28,736 nt of DNA from CAYVUV01 sp964455095 (GCA_964455095.1 CAYVUV010000188.1:1-28736); one strand, 5' to 3'; positions 9,100 to 17,131 are shown, numbered from the stretch's first letter. Numbers and translations are program-made. The notes: a model not told the origin generated them from the sequence alone.

Positions 9100-10686
9100 G
9101 TGTCGCGCCAGATCATCATCAACTCGACGCCGCAGGAGTCGCGCGTCGCGGTCATGGAGAACGCCCGACTGCTCGAGATCCACATCGAGCGGGCGCGCGA
9201 GCGCGGCATCGCCGGCAGCATCTACAAGGGCCGCGTCACGCGCGTGCTCCCGGGCATGCAGGCGGCCTTCGTCGACGTCGGGCTGCCCAAGGCCGCCTTT
9301 CTCCCCAACTCCGACCTCTACGTCGTCAGCGCCGACGAATACGCGCTGGCCGACGCCGCCCAGGAGGCCAACGGCGCGCATCCGCTGCCGGCGCCGGTGG
9401 CCGAAGCGCCGGCCGACCCGGCGGCCGCGGCCAGCCCGGCACCGCCGGCGGGCCGCACGCTGCCGTCGATCGAGGAGCGGTTGCAGAAGGGTCAAGACGT
9501 CATCGTGCAGATCGGCAAGGAGCCGATGGGCACCAAGGGCGCGCGCGTCACCGCCAACATCTCCCTGCCGGGCCGCTACCTGGTCTACCTGCCCTACAGC
9601 CGCCAGGTGGGCGTCTCGCGCCGTATCGCCAGCGAAGAGGAGCGCGACCGCTTGCGCGAGGCGGTCGAATCGGTCGCGACGCGCGACGGCGGCATCATCA
9701 TCCGCACCGCCTGCGAGGGCGTCTCGAAGCGCGAGATCCAGTCCGACCTGCGCCTGCTGCGCAAGCTCTGGACCCAGCTGGCGCGCAAGGCCGAGAAGCT
9801 GCCCGCGCCGGCCCTGCTGCACACCGACCTCGACGTCACGTTGCGCAGCCTGCGCGATCTGTCGAGCAGCGACGTCACGCGCGTGGTGATCGACAGCCGC
9901 CGCGAGTACCAGCGCGTGCTCGACTTCATCGCCAACGTCATGCCGCGCTGGCGCCCGCGCATCGACCTCTACGAGCACGTCGAGCCGATCTTCGAGCGCT
10001 ACGGCATCGAGGCCCAGATCGCCCGCGGCCTGGAGCGCAAGGTGTGGCTCAAGTCGGGCGGCTACATCATCATCGACCACACCGAGGCGTTGACCGCCAT
10101 CGACGTCAACACCGGCCGCTTCGTCGGCAAGACCGACCAGCACGAGACCGCCCTGCGCACCAACCTGGAAGCGGCGCGGGTGATCGTCGACCAGCTGCGG
10201 CTGCGCAACATCGGCGGCTTGATCGTCATCGACTTCATCGACATGGAAGCCGCCGAGCACCGCAAGGCCGTGCTGGCGGCGCTCACCGACGCGCTCAAGA
10301 CGGACAAGGCGCGCGCCAACATCCTCGGCCTTTCCGAGCTCGGCCTGGTCGAGATGACCCGCCAGCGCACGCGCGAGAGCCTCACCCAGCGCCTGTGCGA
10401 GCCGTGCCCGACCTGCGGCGGGCGCGGCCACATCAAGGGCGTCGCCACCACCGCCTACGAGGTGCTGCGGCGCATTCGGCGCGAGGCGACCATGAACGCC
10501 CCGCTGAGCCAGGTGACGGTCACCCTGCATCCGTCGGTCGCTGCCTTTCTGTCGCAGGTCGAGCCCGCCGCGCTGCGCGAGCTCGAGCGCGAGCTCAACG
10601 TCGCGGTCCTGGTGCACCAGACCGACCACCTCGACCCGGCCGCGTTCGAGGTCGTCGGCGTCTCGGCTGTCCCCGGCACCGGCTGA
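9100..10686 (+). CDS. rng: Ribonuclease G (RNase E/G family)
   Basis: RNase E/G enzymes cut single-stranded RNA with a 5'-end preference and act in rRNA maturation and mRNA decay in the cytoplasm. The 528-residue protein starts at GTG 9100 (MSRQIIINSTPQESRVAVMENARL, the family N-terminus). It has an S1 domain (about 36-150; YKGRVTRVLPGMQAAFVDVG) interrupted by an Ala/Pro-rich insertion near 85-128. The catalytic core follows, with the magnesium-binding aspartates D335 (in AIDVNTGR) and D378 (in IVIDFIDM), and the Zn-link CPTC at 436-439. It lacks the long disordered C-terminal scaffold of RNase E, so RNase G is the better name. It is 20 nt after the radical SAM gene, probably the same operon; no strong Shine-Dalgarno is visible. 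Confidence 0.95.
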   Translation: MSRQIIINSTPQESRVAVMENARLLEIHIERARERGIAGSIYKGRVTRVLPGMQAAFVDVGLPKAAFLPNSDLYVVSADEYALADAAQEANGAHPLPAPVAEAPADPAAAASPAPPAGRTLPSIEERLQKGQDVIVQIGKEPMGTKGARVTANISLPGRYLVYLPYSRQVGVSRRIASEEERDRLREAVESVATRDGGIIIRTACEGVSKREIQSDLRLLRKLWTQLARKAEKLPAPALLHTDLDVTLRSLRDLSSSDVTRVVIDSRREYQRVLDFIANVMPRWRPRIDLYEHVEPIFERYGIEAQIARGLERKVWLKSGGYIIIDHTEALTAIDVNTGRFVGKTDQHETALRTNLEAARVIVDQLRLRNIGGLIVIDFIDMEAAEHRKAVLAALTDALKTDKARANILGLSELGLVEMTRQRTRESLTQRLCEPCPTCGGRGHIKGVATTAYEVLRRIRREATMNAPLSQVTVTLHPSVAAFLSQVEPAALRELERELNVAVLVHQTDHLDPAAFEVVGVSAVPGTG

Positions 10687-10721
10687 CGCCGCGGCGGCTG
10701 CCGCACGGCCTACAACCCGTG

Positions 10722-10750
10722 TTGAATTGACCCCTAGCGCTGGCTATACC
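10722..10750 (+). promoter_or_regulatory. Candidate korAB promoter with adjacent palindromes
   Basis: TTGAAT (10722-10727) and TATACC (10745-10750) are separated by 17 nt, each 4 of 6 to sigma-70 consensus. A perfect palindrome GGTTAACC (10757-10764) sits at the expected transcription start. A nested inverted repeat follows before the korA start: GACCGT at 10774-10779 with ACGGTC at 10808-10813, and CGGCG at 10785-10789 with CGCCG at 10797-10801. These could be operator or leader structure; there is no direct evidence of a regulator. Confidence 0.35.
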
Positions 10751-10836
10751 TCACCTGGTTAACCCGCAACGTTGACCGTGAATCCGGCGCGACAGCCGCC
10801 GACATTGACGGTCGGGGAAGAGTGGAGCAGGCGAAC

Positions 10837-12726
10837 ATGGCGATCCCGTCCGAGAGTGCCGCTGCGCTGGCGGCCGAAGAGAGCAGCAGCGCCAAGCGCA
10901 TCGAAGAGCGCGAGCACGTAGTCATTCGCTTCGCCGGCGATTCCGGCGACGGCATGCAGCTGGCCGGCATGCATTTCACCAACGAAACCGCCATGGCCGG
11001 CAATGACCTCAGTACACTCCCCGACTTCCCGGCCGAGATCCGCGCCCCCACCGGGACGCTGGCTGGCGTCAGCGGCTTTCAGCTGCACTTCGCCAGCCGC
11101 GACGTCTTGACCCCGGGCGACAGCCCCGACGTGCTGGTGGCGATGAACCCGGCGGCGCTCAAGGTCAACGTCGACGACCTGCTCCCCAACGGCATCCTGA
11201 TCGTCGACAAGGAGCAGTTCAACGAGCAGAACGTCAAACGCGCCGAGTTCAAGACCAACCCGCTCACCGACGGCTCGCTCGACCGCTTCCAGCTCTTCCA
11301 GATCGACATCACCAAGCTGACGCTGAACGCCATTCGCGACACCGGCCTGCCGACGCGCACCATGATGCGCTCGCGCAACTTCTTTGCCCTCGGCATCACC
11401 TCGTGGCTGTTCCACCGCCCGATCGAGCCGACGATCAAGTGGATCCAGGACAAGTTCAAGAAGAACCCCGCCCTGGTGGAAGCCAACGTGCGCGTGCTCA
11501 AGGCGGGCTTCAACTTCGGCGAGACCACCGAGATGTTCCGCACCTCGTACCAGGTGCGGCCGGCCGCGATCGCCCCCGGGCACTACCGCAACATCACCGG
11601 CAACACCGCCGCCGCGCTCGGCCTCGTCGCCGCGGCGCGACAAGCGGGCCGGCCGCTGTTTCTCGGCAGCTACCCGATCACGCCGGCGAGCGACATCCTG
11701 CACGAGCTGTCGACGTTGAAGAACTTCGACGTTTACACGTTCCAGGCCGAAGACGAGATCGCCGGCATCGGTGCTGCGCTCGGCGCGGCCTTCGGCGGCG
11801 CCATCGCCATCACCACCACCAGCGGCCCCGGCGTCTGTCTCAAGGCCGAGACGATCAACCTGGCGCTCGCGGTCGAGCTGCCGCTGGTGATCGCCGACAT
11901 CCAGCGCGGCGGCCCCAGCACCGGCCTGCCGACCAAGACCGAACAGGCCGATCTCATGCTGGCCCTGTACGGCCGCAACAGCGACTCGCCGGTTCCGGTG
12001 CTGGCACCGGCCACGCCGGCCGACTGCTTCGCCATGGCCTTCGAGGCGGTGCGCATCGCCGTGACCTACATGACCCCAGTGTTCCTGCTCTCCGACGGGT
12101 ATCTCGCCAACGGCGCCGAGCCCTGGCGCGTGCCGCGCGCCGACTCACTGCCGGAGTTCAAGGTCGAGTTCCGCACCGATCCGCGCGGCTACTTCCCCTA
12201 CCTGCGCGACGCCGAGACGCTGGCCCGGCCGTGGGTCGTGCCTGGAACGCCGGAGCTCGAGCACCGCGTCGGCGGTCTGGAGAAGGACTACCTGACCGGC
12301 AACGTCAGCTACGCGCCGGCCAACCACGAGCAGATGGTGCGCGTGCGCGCCCGCAAGATCGCCGGCATCGCGCGCGAGATCCCGCCCAGCGAGGTGCACG
12401 GCCCGGCCGAAGGCGAGATGATCATGGTGGGATGGGGCAGCACCTACGGCGCCATCGAGGCGGCGGCCGCCAAGCTGCGCGCGCAGGGGCGGACCGTCTC
12501 GCACGTGCACCTGCGCTATCTCAATCCGCTGCCGCCCGACCTGGGCGACATCCTGCACCGCTTCCAACACGTCCTGGTGCCCGAGCTCAACATGGGCCAG
12601 CTGGTCAAGGTGCTGCGCGCCGAGTACCTGGTCGACGCCGTCGGCCTGAACAAGATCCAGGGGCAACCGTTCAAAGTGAGTGAGATCGTCGCCAAGGCGA
12701 TGCGAATACTGGAGGCGGGCAAATGA
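10837..12726 (+). CDS. korA: 2-oxoacid:ferredoxin oxidoreductase, fused gamma-alpha subunit (KorA)
   Basis: This is one half of a thiamine-diphosphate enzyme that oxidatively decarboxylates a 2-oxoacid (probably 2-oxoglutarate) to an acyl-CoA with reduction of ferredoxin, or runs in reverse. The 629-residue product joins a gamma domain (about 25-215; RFAGDSGDGMQLAG, DLSTLPDFPAEIRAP) to an alpha pyrimidine-binding domain (SYPITPASDILHELS, TTTSGPGVCLKAE, RGGPSTGLPTKTEQ). This fused arrangement, and the wording around PAEIRAPTGTL, resembles the two-subunit KorAB described in Mycobacterium and relatives. I chose the ATG at 10837 over GTG 10822 because GGAG lies 9 nt upstream. The stop overlaps korB by 4 nt. 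Pyruvate or branched-chain oxoacids remain possible substrates. Confidence 0.93.
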   Translation: MAIPSESAAALAAEESSSAKRIEEREHVVIRFAGDSGDGMQLAGMHFTNETAMAGNDLSTLPDFPAEIRAPTGTLAGVSGFQLHFASRDVLTPGDSPDVLVAMNPAALKVNVDDLLPNGILIVDKEQFNEQNVKRAEFKTNPLTDGSLDRFQLFQIDITKLTLNAIRDTGLPTRTMMRSRNFFALGITSWLFHRPIEPTIKWIQDKFKKNPALVEANVRVLKAGFNFGETTEMFRTSYQVRPAAIAPGHYRNITGNTAAALGLVAAARQAGRPLFLGSYPITPASDILHELSTLKNFDVYTFQAEDEIAGIGAALGAAFGGAIAITTTSGPGVCLKAETINLALAVELPLVIADIQRGGPSTGLPTKTEQADLMLALYGRNSDSPVPVLAPATPADCFAMAFEAVRIAVTYMTPVFLLSDGYLANGAEPWRVPRADSLPEFKVEFRTDPRGYFPYLRDAETLARPWVVPGTPELEHRVGGLEKDYLTGNVSYAPANHEQMVRVRARKIAGIAREIPPSEVHGPAEGEMIMVGWGSTYGAIEAAAAKLRAQGRTVSHVHLRYLNPLPPDLGDILHRFQHVLVPELNMGQLVKVLRAEYLVDAVGLNKIQGQPFKVSEIVAKAMRILEAGK

Positions 12727-13745
12727 GCACCGAAGCCACGGCCGTCAAGCTGAACCGCAAGGACTTCGTCACCGACCAGGACGTCCGCTGGTGTCCCGGC
12801 TGCGGCGACTACTCGATCCTGGCCCAGGTACAGAAGGTGCTCCCCGAGCTCGGCGTGCCGCGCGAACGCTTCGTGTTCGTCTCCGGCATCGGCTGCTCGA
12901 GCCGCTTCCCCTACTACATGAACACCTACGGCTTTCACTCCATCCACGGCCGCGCGCCGGCCATCGCCTCGGGCCTCAAGGCGACGCGCCCCGAGCTGTC
13001 GGTGTGGGTGGTAACCGGCGACGGCGACGGGCTCAGCATCGGCGGCAATCACCTGCTCCACATCCTGCGCCGCAACATCGACGTCAACATCCTGCTCTTC
13101 AACAACCGCATCTACGGCCTCACCAAGGGGCAGTACTCGCCGACCTCGGAGATCGGCAAGGTCACCAAGTCGACGCCAATGGGCTCCATCGACCACCCGT
13201 TGCAGCCAATCTCGGTGGCGCTCGGCGCCGAGGGCACGTTCGTGGCGCGCACCATCGACGTCGAGGCCAAGCACCTGCAGGAGATGATCCGCCGGGCGCA
13301 CGAGCACCAGGGCACGTCGTTCGTCGAGATCCTGCAGAACTGCAACATCTTCAACGACGGCACCTTCGCCGGCCTGACGGAGAAAGAGACCAAGGCCGAG
13401 ACGCAATTGCTCCTCGAGCACGGCAAGCCGCTGATCTTCGGCAAGGACCGCACCAAGGGCATCCGCATGAACGGCCACCAGCTCGAGGTGGTGACGCTCG
13501 GCAACGGCGTCACCGAGGCCGATCTGCTCGTCCACGACGAGCGCGACGATGCCCTCGCCTTCCTGCTCAGCACCATGCAGGCGCCGAAGTTTCCCGTTCC
13601 GCTCGGCGTCATCCGCGCCGTCGAGCGCCCGGCGTACGATCAGCTGATCAACGCCCAGCTGGCGCACGCACACGAGCAGCACGGCCGCGGCGACCTCGAC
13701 GAGCTATTCAGCCGCGGCGATACGTGGGACGTCCCCGCCCCGTAA
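12723..13745 (+). CDS. korB: 2-oxoacid:ferredoxin oxidoreductase, beta subunit (KorB)
   Basis: This is the ThDP-binding and iron-sulfur half of the enzyme encoded with korA, 340 residues. WCPGCGDYSI at 23-32 (C24, C27) contributes cluster ligands. GIGCSSRFPYYMNTYG at 56-70 is typical of the family. The ThDP motif is GDGDGLSIGGNH (99-110), ending in the NN pair at 127-128 before RIYGLTKGQYSPTS. The start overlaps the korA stop as ATGA, with GGAGG 7 nt upstream, which indicates translational coupling. No delta (2x4Fe4S ferredoxin) subunit gene is adjacent, consistent with the two-subunit type. After the gene there is no clear U-tracted terminator. Confidence 0.95.
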   Translation: MSTEATAVKLNRKDFVTDQDVRWCPGCGDYSILAQVQKVLPELGVPRERFVFVSGIGCSSRFPYYMNTYGFHSIHGRAPAIASGLKATRPELSVWVVTGDGDGLSIGGNHLLHILRRNIDVNILLFNNRIYGLTKGQYSPTSEIGKVTKSTPMGSIDHPLQPISVALGAEGTFVARTIDVEAKHLQEMIRRAHEHQGTSFVEILQNCNIFNDGTFAGLTEKETKAETQLLLEHGKPLIFGKDRTKGIRMNGHQLEVVTLGNGVTEADLLVHDERDDALAFLLSTMQAPKFPVPLGVIRAVERPAYDQLINAQLAHAHEQHGRGDLDELFSRGDTWDVPAP

Positions 13746-13800
13746 CGTCAGCTCAACCGGGTCGGCTCCAACGGCCTGTTCGGCTCTCGGTGGTCCCACC

Positions 13801-13842
13801 GTACACGTACTCGTACTCGTACTCGTTCACGTACGCGTGCGA
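13801..13842. repeat. Degenerate GTACTC hexamer tandem repeat
   Basis: About seven consecutive hexamers read GTACAC, GTACTC, GTACTC, GTACTC, GTTCAC, GTACGC and GTGCGA. The central three are identical and the ends decay. It lies about 55 nt after the korB stop and is not inside a supported gene. Confidence 0.75.
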
Positions 13843-13920
13843 GGTCGCGCCGGTGAACGGGTCGAGCATTGAGCCCCGCCACGCTTTCCGCACGGGTCAT
13901 GTTGCCGAACAATAGTTGAA

Positions 13921-14077
13921 GCAACATCGAATCACCCCCACCTCAATCCTCCCCCGTCGAGGGGGAGGAGGCCGGAGGCGGAAATCCTCTCCCGAGGGGG
14001 GGGCTCCGCAGCTCTGAAGCCCTCCCCCCCTTGCGGGGGAAGGTTTGGATGGGGGGTATAGAAACAGCCGCGAAGCG
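13921..14077. repeat. REP-like palindromic repeat pair, cores facing inward (locus 1)
   Basis: Two palindromic units lie head to head. The left (minus-oriented) unit has a 9-bp stem, TCCTCCCCC (13947-13955) with GGGGGAGGA (13961-13969), and a tail running left to about 13921. The right unit has a CCTCCCCC core (from 14021) pairing with the G-run at 14034-14042, and a tail running right (GGATGGGGGGTATAGAAA) to about 14077. A third partial hairpin lies between them (13985-14002). Both units have a diverged homologue at locus 2 (27961-28137). Arrangement and size resemble enterobacterial REP/BIME elements. Confidence 0.8.
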
Positions 14078-14109
14078 GACCGAACTGACTTCAGGTCTCT
14101 TCGCTTCGC
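14070..14109 (-). terminator. Possible terminator of the ppi-HAD-doxX operon
   Basis: Perfect 8-bp arms GCGAAGCG (14070-14077) and CGCTTCGC (14102-14109) enclose a second pairing, GACCGAA (14078-14084) with TTC and GGTC (14090-14097). On the minus strand the hairpin starts 4 nt after the DoxX-gene stop and is followed by GGCTGTTTCT, a poor T-tract. It could equally be part of the neighbouring repeat unit. Confidence 0.4.
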
Positions 14110-14112
14110 CCT

Positions 14113-14508
14113 TCAGAACGCGCCGAGGCCGATCACCGCGACGGCAAAATAGGCCGCGACCACGGCGGCCCCGGCGTAGTCCTTCGCCAGGCGCTGGCCG
14201 ACCAGCAGGCACAGCAGCGCCACGCCGGCGACGTGGATGCCGAACGCCGCCACGCCGAAGCCGGGGTGCACCCAGCTGAAGCAAACCAGGCCGAGCCCGC
14301 ACAGCACCCCCGCGGCGGCCTCCACCGCGGTCAGCATCCAGAACAGCAACGGCACCGCCTCGGGCGGGAACGGGCTGTTTTTGAAGTGGTCGCTGAAGTA
14401 GGCGATGTTGCCGTCGCGGTCGAGCAGCTTGTCGGCCGATGACTGCAAGAAGACGACGGCGAAGAACGCCGTGACCAGAAATCGCGCCAGGGCATCGGGG
14501 TCGAACAT
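14113..14508 (-). CDS. DoxX-like small membrane protein
   Basis: The 131-residue protein has four hydrophobic segments (about 8-25, 50-72, 80-102 and 110-130), with the DoxX-style first helix and QSSADKLLDRDGN just after it. DoxX family proteins are inner-membrane proteins; members have been tied to thiosulfate:quinone oxidation or to redox stress, but most are uncharacterised, and nothing here points to sulfur metabolism. Its ATG shares one base with the stop of the HAD gene (TAATG), so it is translationally coupled and last in the three-gene operon. Assignment to DoxX/DoxD rests on topology and the first-helix pattern. Confidence 0.7.
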   Translation of the reverse strand: MFDPDALARFLVTAFFAVVFLQSSADKLLDRDGNIAYFSDHFKNSPFPPEAVPLLFWMLTAVEAAAGVLCGLGLVCFSWVHPGFGVAAFGIHVAGVALLCLLVGQRLAKDYAGAAVVAAYFAVAVIGLGAF

Positions 14509-15194
14509 TACGGCACCTCCGAATCGGTAGACACGAGCTCTTCAACCAGTGCGACGGTCACGGCGTCAAGGCTCGCCACCACGCGCGTGGCGCGGCTGAA
14601 GTCGTGACCGGCCGTGAAGTCGTGCGGAATGGCGATGCACTTGCACCCGGCGCGCACGGCGGCCTGAATGCCCTTGAAGGCGTCCTCGATCACGACGCAG
14701 CGCGCCGGCGCGTAGCCCAGCGTGGCCGCCGCGGTGAGAAATGCGTCGGGCGCCGGCTTGGGCTCGCCGTAGAGCTCGCGCGTCACCACGGCGGTGAAGT
14801 GGCGCCGCAGGTCGAAGTGGTCGAGCACGAACCCGGTATCGACCGCGCCGGAGTTGGTCGCCAGCCCGAGCGGGAAGTGCGCCCCGAGCCGCGCCAGGGC
14901 CTCGGGCACACCGGGCATGAGCTGCACCTCGCGGCGCAGCAGGTCGTGGTAGACGGGGTTTTTCAGCCGCCGCAGCTCGGCGCCGTCAATGGGCAGGCCG
15001 TAGGTGCGCGCGGCCCACTCCGGGCCCAGCCCCACCCCGATCCACTGGCGGCTGTACTCCGACGCCGACACGGCGACGCCGAAGTCCGCCAGCACGCGGC
15101 GATACGCCTCGTATTGCAGCCCCTCCGAATCGACGATGACGCCGTCGAAGTCGAAGATCACCGCGCCGCGCGGGGTGCCGCCCGTGCCGCTCAC
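14508..15194 (-). CDS. HAD-superfamily hydrolase (subfamily IA, beta-phosphoglucomutase-like)
   Basis: This is a 228-residue phosphatase or phosphomutase of the haloacid dehalogenase fold, cytoplasmic. Motif I is FDFDGVIVDSEG with nucleophile D15 and acid D17, followed by a helical cap typical of beta-PGM/CbbY proteins. Motif II is ATNSG, motif III is the Lys of GEPKPAPDAFL, and motif IV is VIEDAFKGIQAA (the usual EDS is EDA here). The start is GTG 15194, which overlaps the cyclophilin stop as GTGA; no other in-frame start fits between the upstream stop codon and motif I. The substrate cannot be read from the sequence. Confidence 0.9.
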   Translation of the reverse strand: MSGTGGTPRGAVIFDFDGVIVDSEGLQYEAYRRVLADFGVAVSASEYSRQWIGVGLGPEWAARTYGLPIDGAELRRLKNPVYHDLLRREVQLMPGVPEALARLGAHFPLGLATNSGAVDTGFVLDHFDLRRHFTAVVTRELYGEPKPAPDAFLTAAATLGYAPARCVVIEDAFKGIQAAVRAGCKCIAIPHDFTAGHDFSRATRVVASLDAVTVALVEELVSTDSEVP

Positions 15195-15769
15195 TCCACG
15201 ATCGTGATGCTCTTGATGATGACCGGCTCGACCGGCACGTTCTGGTGCGGCATGCGCGTGGTGGTCTGCACGTGCTCGATCTTCTGGATCACGTCCATCC
15301 CGCTCACCACTTTGCCGAACACCGCGTAGCCATACCCGGCCTGCGTCTTGTCGCGGTGGTCGAGGAAGGCGTTGTCCTTCACGTTGATGAAGAACTGCGC
15401 CGTGGCGCTGTTCGGATCGTTGGTGCGCGCCATGGCGAGCGTGCCGGTCAGGTTCTTCAACCCGTTGCTCGCCTCGTTCTCGATCGGCGCCTTGGTCTTC
15501 TTCTGGTTCATGTCCTTGTCGAAGCCGCCGCCCTGGATCATGAAGCCGGGAATGACGCGGTGGAAGACCGTGCCGTCGAAGAACTTGTCCTTCACGTACG
15601 CGAGAAAGTTCGCGACCGTCTTCGGCGCCTTCGCCTGATCGAGCTCGATCTTGACGTCGCCCATCGATGTCGACATGAGCACCACTGGATTTCCTCCCCC
15701 TGCCGCGAGCGCGACTCCGCTCAGCAGCATACAAGTCATGGCCAGAACGATCGTTCGCAACCCCTTCAT
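15191..15769 (-). CDS. Secreted cyclophilin-type peptidyl-prolyl cis-trans isomerase
   Basis: Cyclophilins catalyse proline isomerisation during protein folding. The 192-residue precursor has a Sec signal peptide (positively charged start, hydrophobic 7-21, AlaLeuAla near 20-23), so the mature domain is probably periplasmic. The catalytic core is recognisable as FHRVIPGFMIQGGGF (Arg, Phe and Gln of the active site), followed by GTLAMART, QFFINVKDNAFLDH and VFGKVVSGMDVI. The tail HVQTTTRMPHQNVPVEPVIIKS is the usual bacterial PpiA/PpiB end. GAGGT lies 5 nt before the ATG. It is the first gene of the cyclophilin-HAD-DoxX operon. Confidence 0.95.
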   Translation of the reverse strand: MKGLRTIVLAMTCMLLSGVALAAGGGNPVVLMSTSMGDVKIELDQAKAPKTVANFLAYVKDKFFDGTVFHRVIPGFMIQGGGFDKDMNQKKTKAPIENEASNGLKNLTGTLAMARTNDPNSATAQFFINVKDNAFLDHRDKTQAGYGYAVFGKVVSGMDVIQKIEHVQTTTRMPHQNVPVEPVIIKSITIVE

Positions 15770-15808
15770 CGTGCACCTCGTTGGCGTGGAGAACTGCGTG
15801 ACCGCGCC

Positions 15809-15836
15809 TTCATACCAACTTGGCGCGGCCGTGCAA
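15809..15836 (-). promoter_or_regulatory. Candidate promoter for the cyclophilin operon
   Basis: On the minus strand TTGCAC (15836-15831) and TATGAA (15814-15809) are 16 nt apart. The -10 is preceded by TGG, giving an extended -10. The -35 match is poor. It lies in the 134-nt divergent gap with the Rieske gene. Confidence 0.3.
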
Positions 15837-15903
15837 ATGCCCCCGGGCGCGGCTTGAACGCATTGGCCACGCTGCTATTGCCTAGCATTCGGAGGCACGG
15901 CGG

Positions 15904-16260
15904 ATGGAAAGCGAAGCGGTGGTTGTCGCGCAAGTCGGCGAGGTGGCCCCGGGCCAGACCAAGAAGTTTCTGCTGCAGTGCGCCGGGCGCGAGATCGAAG
16001 CGTTCGTCGTCAACCACGGCGGGACCTTGTACGCCTGGGTCAACCAATGCTGCCATGTGCCGATGAGCATGGACTGGATCGACAACCAGTTCCTCACCGA
16101 AGACCAGGCATACATCCAATGCGCCACGCACGGCGCCTGGTACGAGCCCGACAGCGGCGAGTGCATAGCGGGCCCCCCGCTGGGCAAGTGCCTCACTGCC
16201 GTGCCGCTCACCATCCGCGACGGCCGCGTCTTCGCCGGCTGCCCCGGCAGCGCGGCTTGA
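15904..16260 (+). CDS. Rieske [2Fe-2S] ferredoxin-like protein
   Basis: This is a 118-residue single-domain Rieske protein. Cluster ligands are C49-x-H51 (in NQCCHVPMSMDW) and C73-x2-H76 (CATHGAWYEPDSGECIAGPP). The GPPLGKCL end of the second loop is typical of dioxygenase-type soluble Rieske ferredoxins rather than the cytochrome bc1 Rieske, which has two further disulfide Cys in place. There is no signal peptide or membrane anchor, so it is cytoplasmic. GGAGG 8 nt before the ATG supports the start. No oxygenase or reductase gene is adjacent, so its electron partner is unknown. It ends 1 nt from the stop of the convergent SDR gene. Confidence 0.9.
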   Translation: MESEAVVVAQVGEVAPGQTKKFLLQCAGREIEAFVVNHGGTLYAWVNQCCHVPMSMDWIDNQFLTEDQAYIQCATHGAWYEPDSGECIAGPPLGKCLTAVPLTIRDGRVFAGCPGSAA

Positions 16261-16261
16261 G

Positions 16262-17122
16262 CTAGCCCTTCGGCGCGTCGCCCATGTCGCCCAGGCGCTT
16301 GCCCTCGCGGGCGCGGGCGCGGGCGCGTTCGATCACATTGGCCGGGACCGGATCGGTCTTTGCCATGCCCATGCGCAGCACGGCGGGCAGGAACAGGCGC
16401 AGCGCGCGGGCGGTGACCAACATCGGGTTGCGGCGCGGCACGGTGACCTCGAAGCGGCGGCGCTCGATGACGTCGAAGATCGCATCGCTGACGATCTCGG
16501 GCGGGTACTTGCGCCCGTCGTAGGTCGGCGGCTCGTCCTCCTTCAGCCAGATTTCGGTATCGATCGGACCGGGGTTGACGATGGCGGCGTGGATGTTCGA
16601 TCCCGCCAGGTCGTTCCACAGCCCCTCGGTGAAGCTGTTCATCGCCGCCTTCGACGCCGCGTAGAGCGGCTCGCGCGGCGGCGCCACCTTGGCCGCGAAG
16701 GACGACACGTTGACGATCGTACCGCCGCCCTGTTTGAGCATGTACGGGATGGCGGCAAAGGTCGTCCACACGCAAGAGAGAAAGTTCACCCGCATGACGA
16801 ACTCCGCCTCGTCGGCGGTGGTGTGGTAGAGCTGCTTGTGCTTGGAGATGGCGGCGTTGTTGATCAGAACATCGACGCGCCCGTGCTTGGCGGCCGTATC
16901 GTCGACGATGCGTTCGGCAAACGGACGCTCGCCCAGATCGCCGGCGAGATAGGTGCACGCCCCACCCGTGGCAACGCACTCGTCAACGAGCTTCTGCAGC
17001 AACGCTTCGCGCCGCGCCACCGCGACGACCGTCGCGCCGCGCCGCGCGAAGGCCTTGGCGGTGACATAGCCGATACCCGACGATGCCCCGGTGACGATGA
17101 CGACTTTGCCGCGATAGTCCAC
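16262..17122 (-). CDS. Short-chain dehydrogenase/reductase
   Basis: This is a 286-residue classical SDR using NAD(P)(H). The glycine-rich cofactor motif TGASSGIG is at 11-18, NNAA at 88-91, and the catalytic residues are Ser140/141, Tyr154 and Lys158 (YAASK). An Arg after the motif region (VARREAL) favours NADP. The tail of about 50 residues after the core (LFLPAVLRMGMAKTDP, then a basic stretch) is hydrophobic and may contact membrane lipid, as in SDRs acting on long acyl or sterol substrates; this is inference. The start GTG 17122 is set by AGGAGG 4 nt upstream; a longer ORF to 17239 would overlap the divergent gene. The substrate is unknown. Confidence 0.93.
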   Translation of the reverse strand: MDYRGKVVIVTGASSGIGYVTAKAFARRGATVVAVARREALLQKLVDECVATGGACTYLAGDLGERPFAERIVDDTAAKHGRVDVLINNAAISKHKQLYHTTADEAEFVMRVNFLSCVWTTFAAIPYMLKQGGGTIVNVSSFAAKVAPPREPLYAASKAAMNSFTEGLWNDLAGSNIHAAIVNPGPIDTEIWLKEDEPPTYDGRKYPPEIVSDAIFDVIERRRFEVTVPRRNPMLVTARALRLFLPAVLRMGMAKTDPVPANVIERARARAREGKRLGDMGDAPKG

Positions 17123-17126
17123 GCTG

Positions 17127-17131
17127 CCTCC
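17127..17131 (-). promoter_or_regulatory. Shine-Dalgarno that fixes the SDR GTG start
   Basis: The minus strand reads AGGAGG then CAGC then GTG (17122). This places the SDR start well inside the longer open frame that reaches 17239. Confidence 0.65.

Larger units (their letters stand above)
13743..14112. other. Long convergent gap with hexamer and REP-like repeats
   Basis: No gene is supported in this gap between korB and the DoxX-like gene. It holds a degenerate hexamer tandem repeat (13801-13842), a pair of REP-like palindromic units (13921-14077) and a hairpin that may end the opposite operon (14070-14109); each is listed separately. Confidence 0.7.

Noticed and set aside
9352..9483. Ala/Pro-rich insertion in the RNase G S1 domain as a new domain
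   Set aside because: The insertion point is known to vary in RNase E/G and the insert is low-complexity.
10687..10707. Short GC hairpin (GCGGC-GGCT-GCCGC) after RNase G as a terminator
   Set aside because: A stem of 5 bp and no T-tract follow; this is common by chance in such GC-rich DNA.
13787..13801. CGGTG-GTCC-CACCG hairpin after korB as a terminator
   Set aside because: The stem is short and is followed by GTACAC repeats, not a T-tract.
13921..14077. CRISPR-like array of short palindromes
   Set aside because: Units are few, alternate in orientation and have no regular spacers; there are no cas genes.
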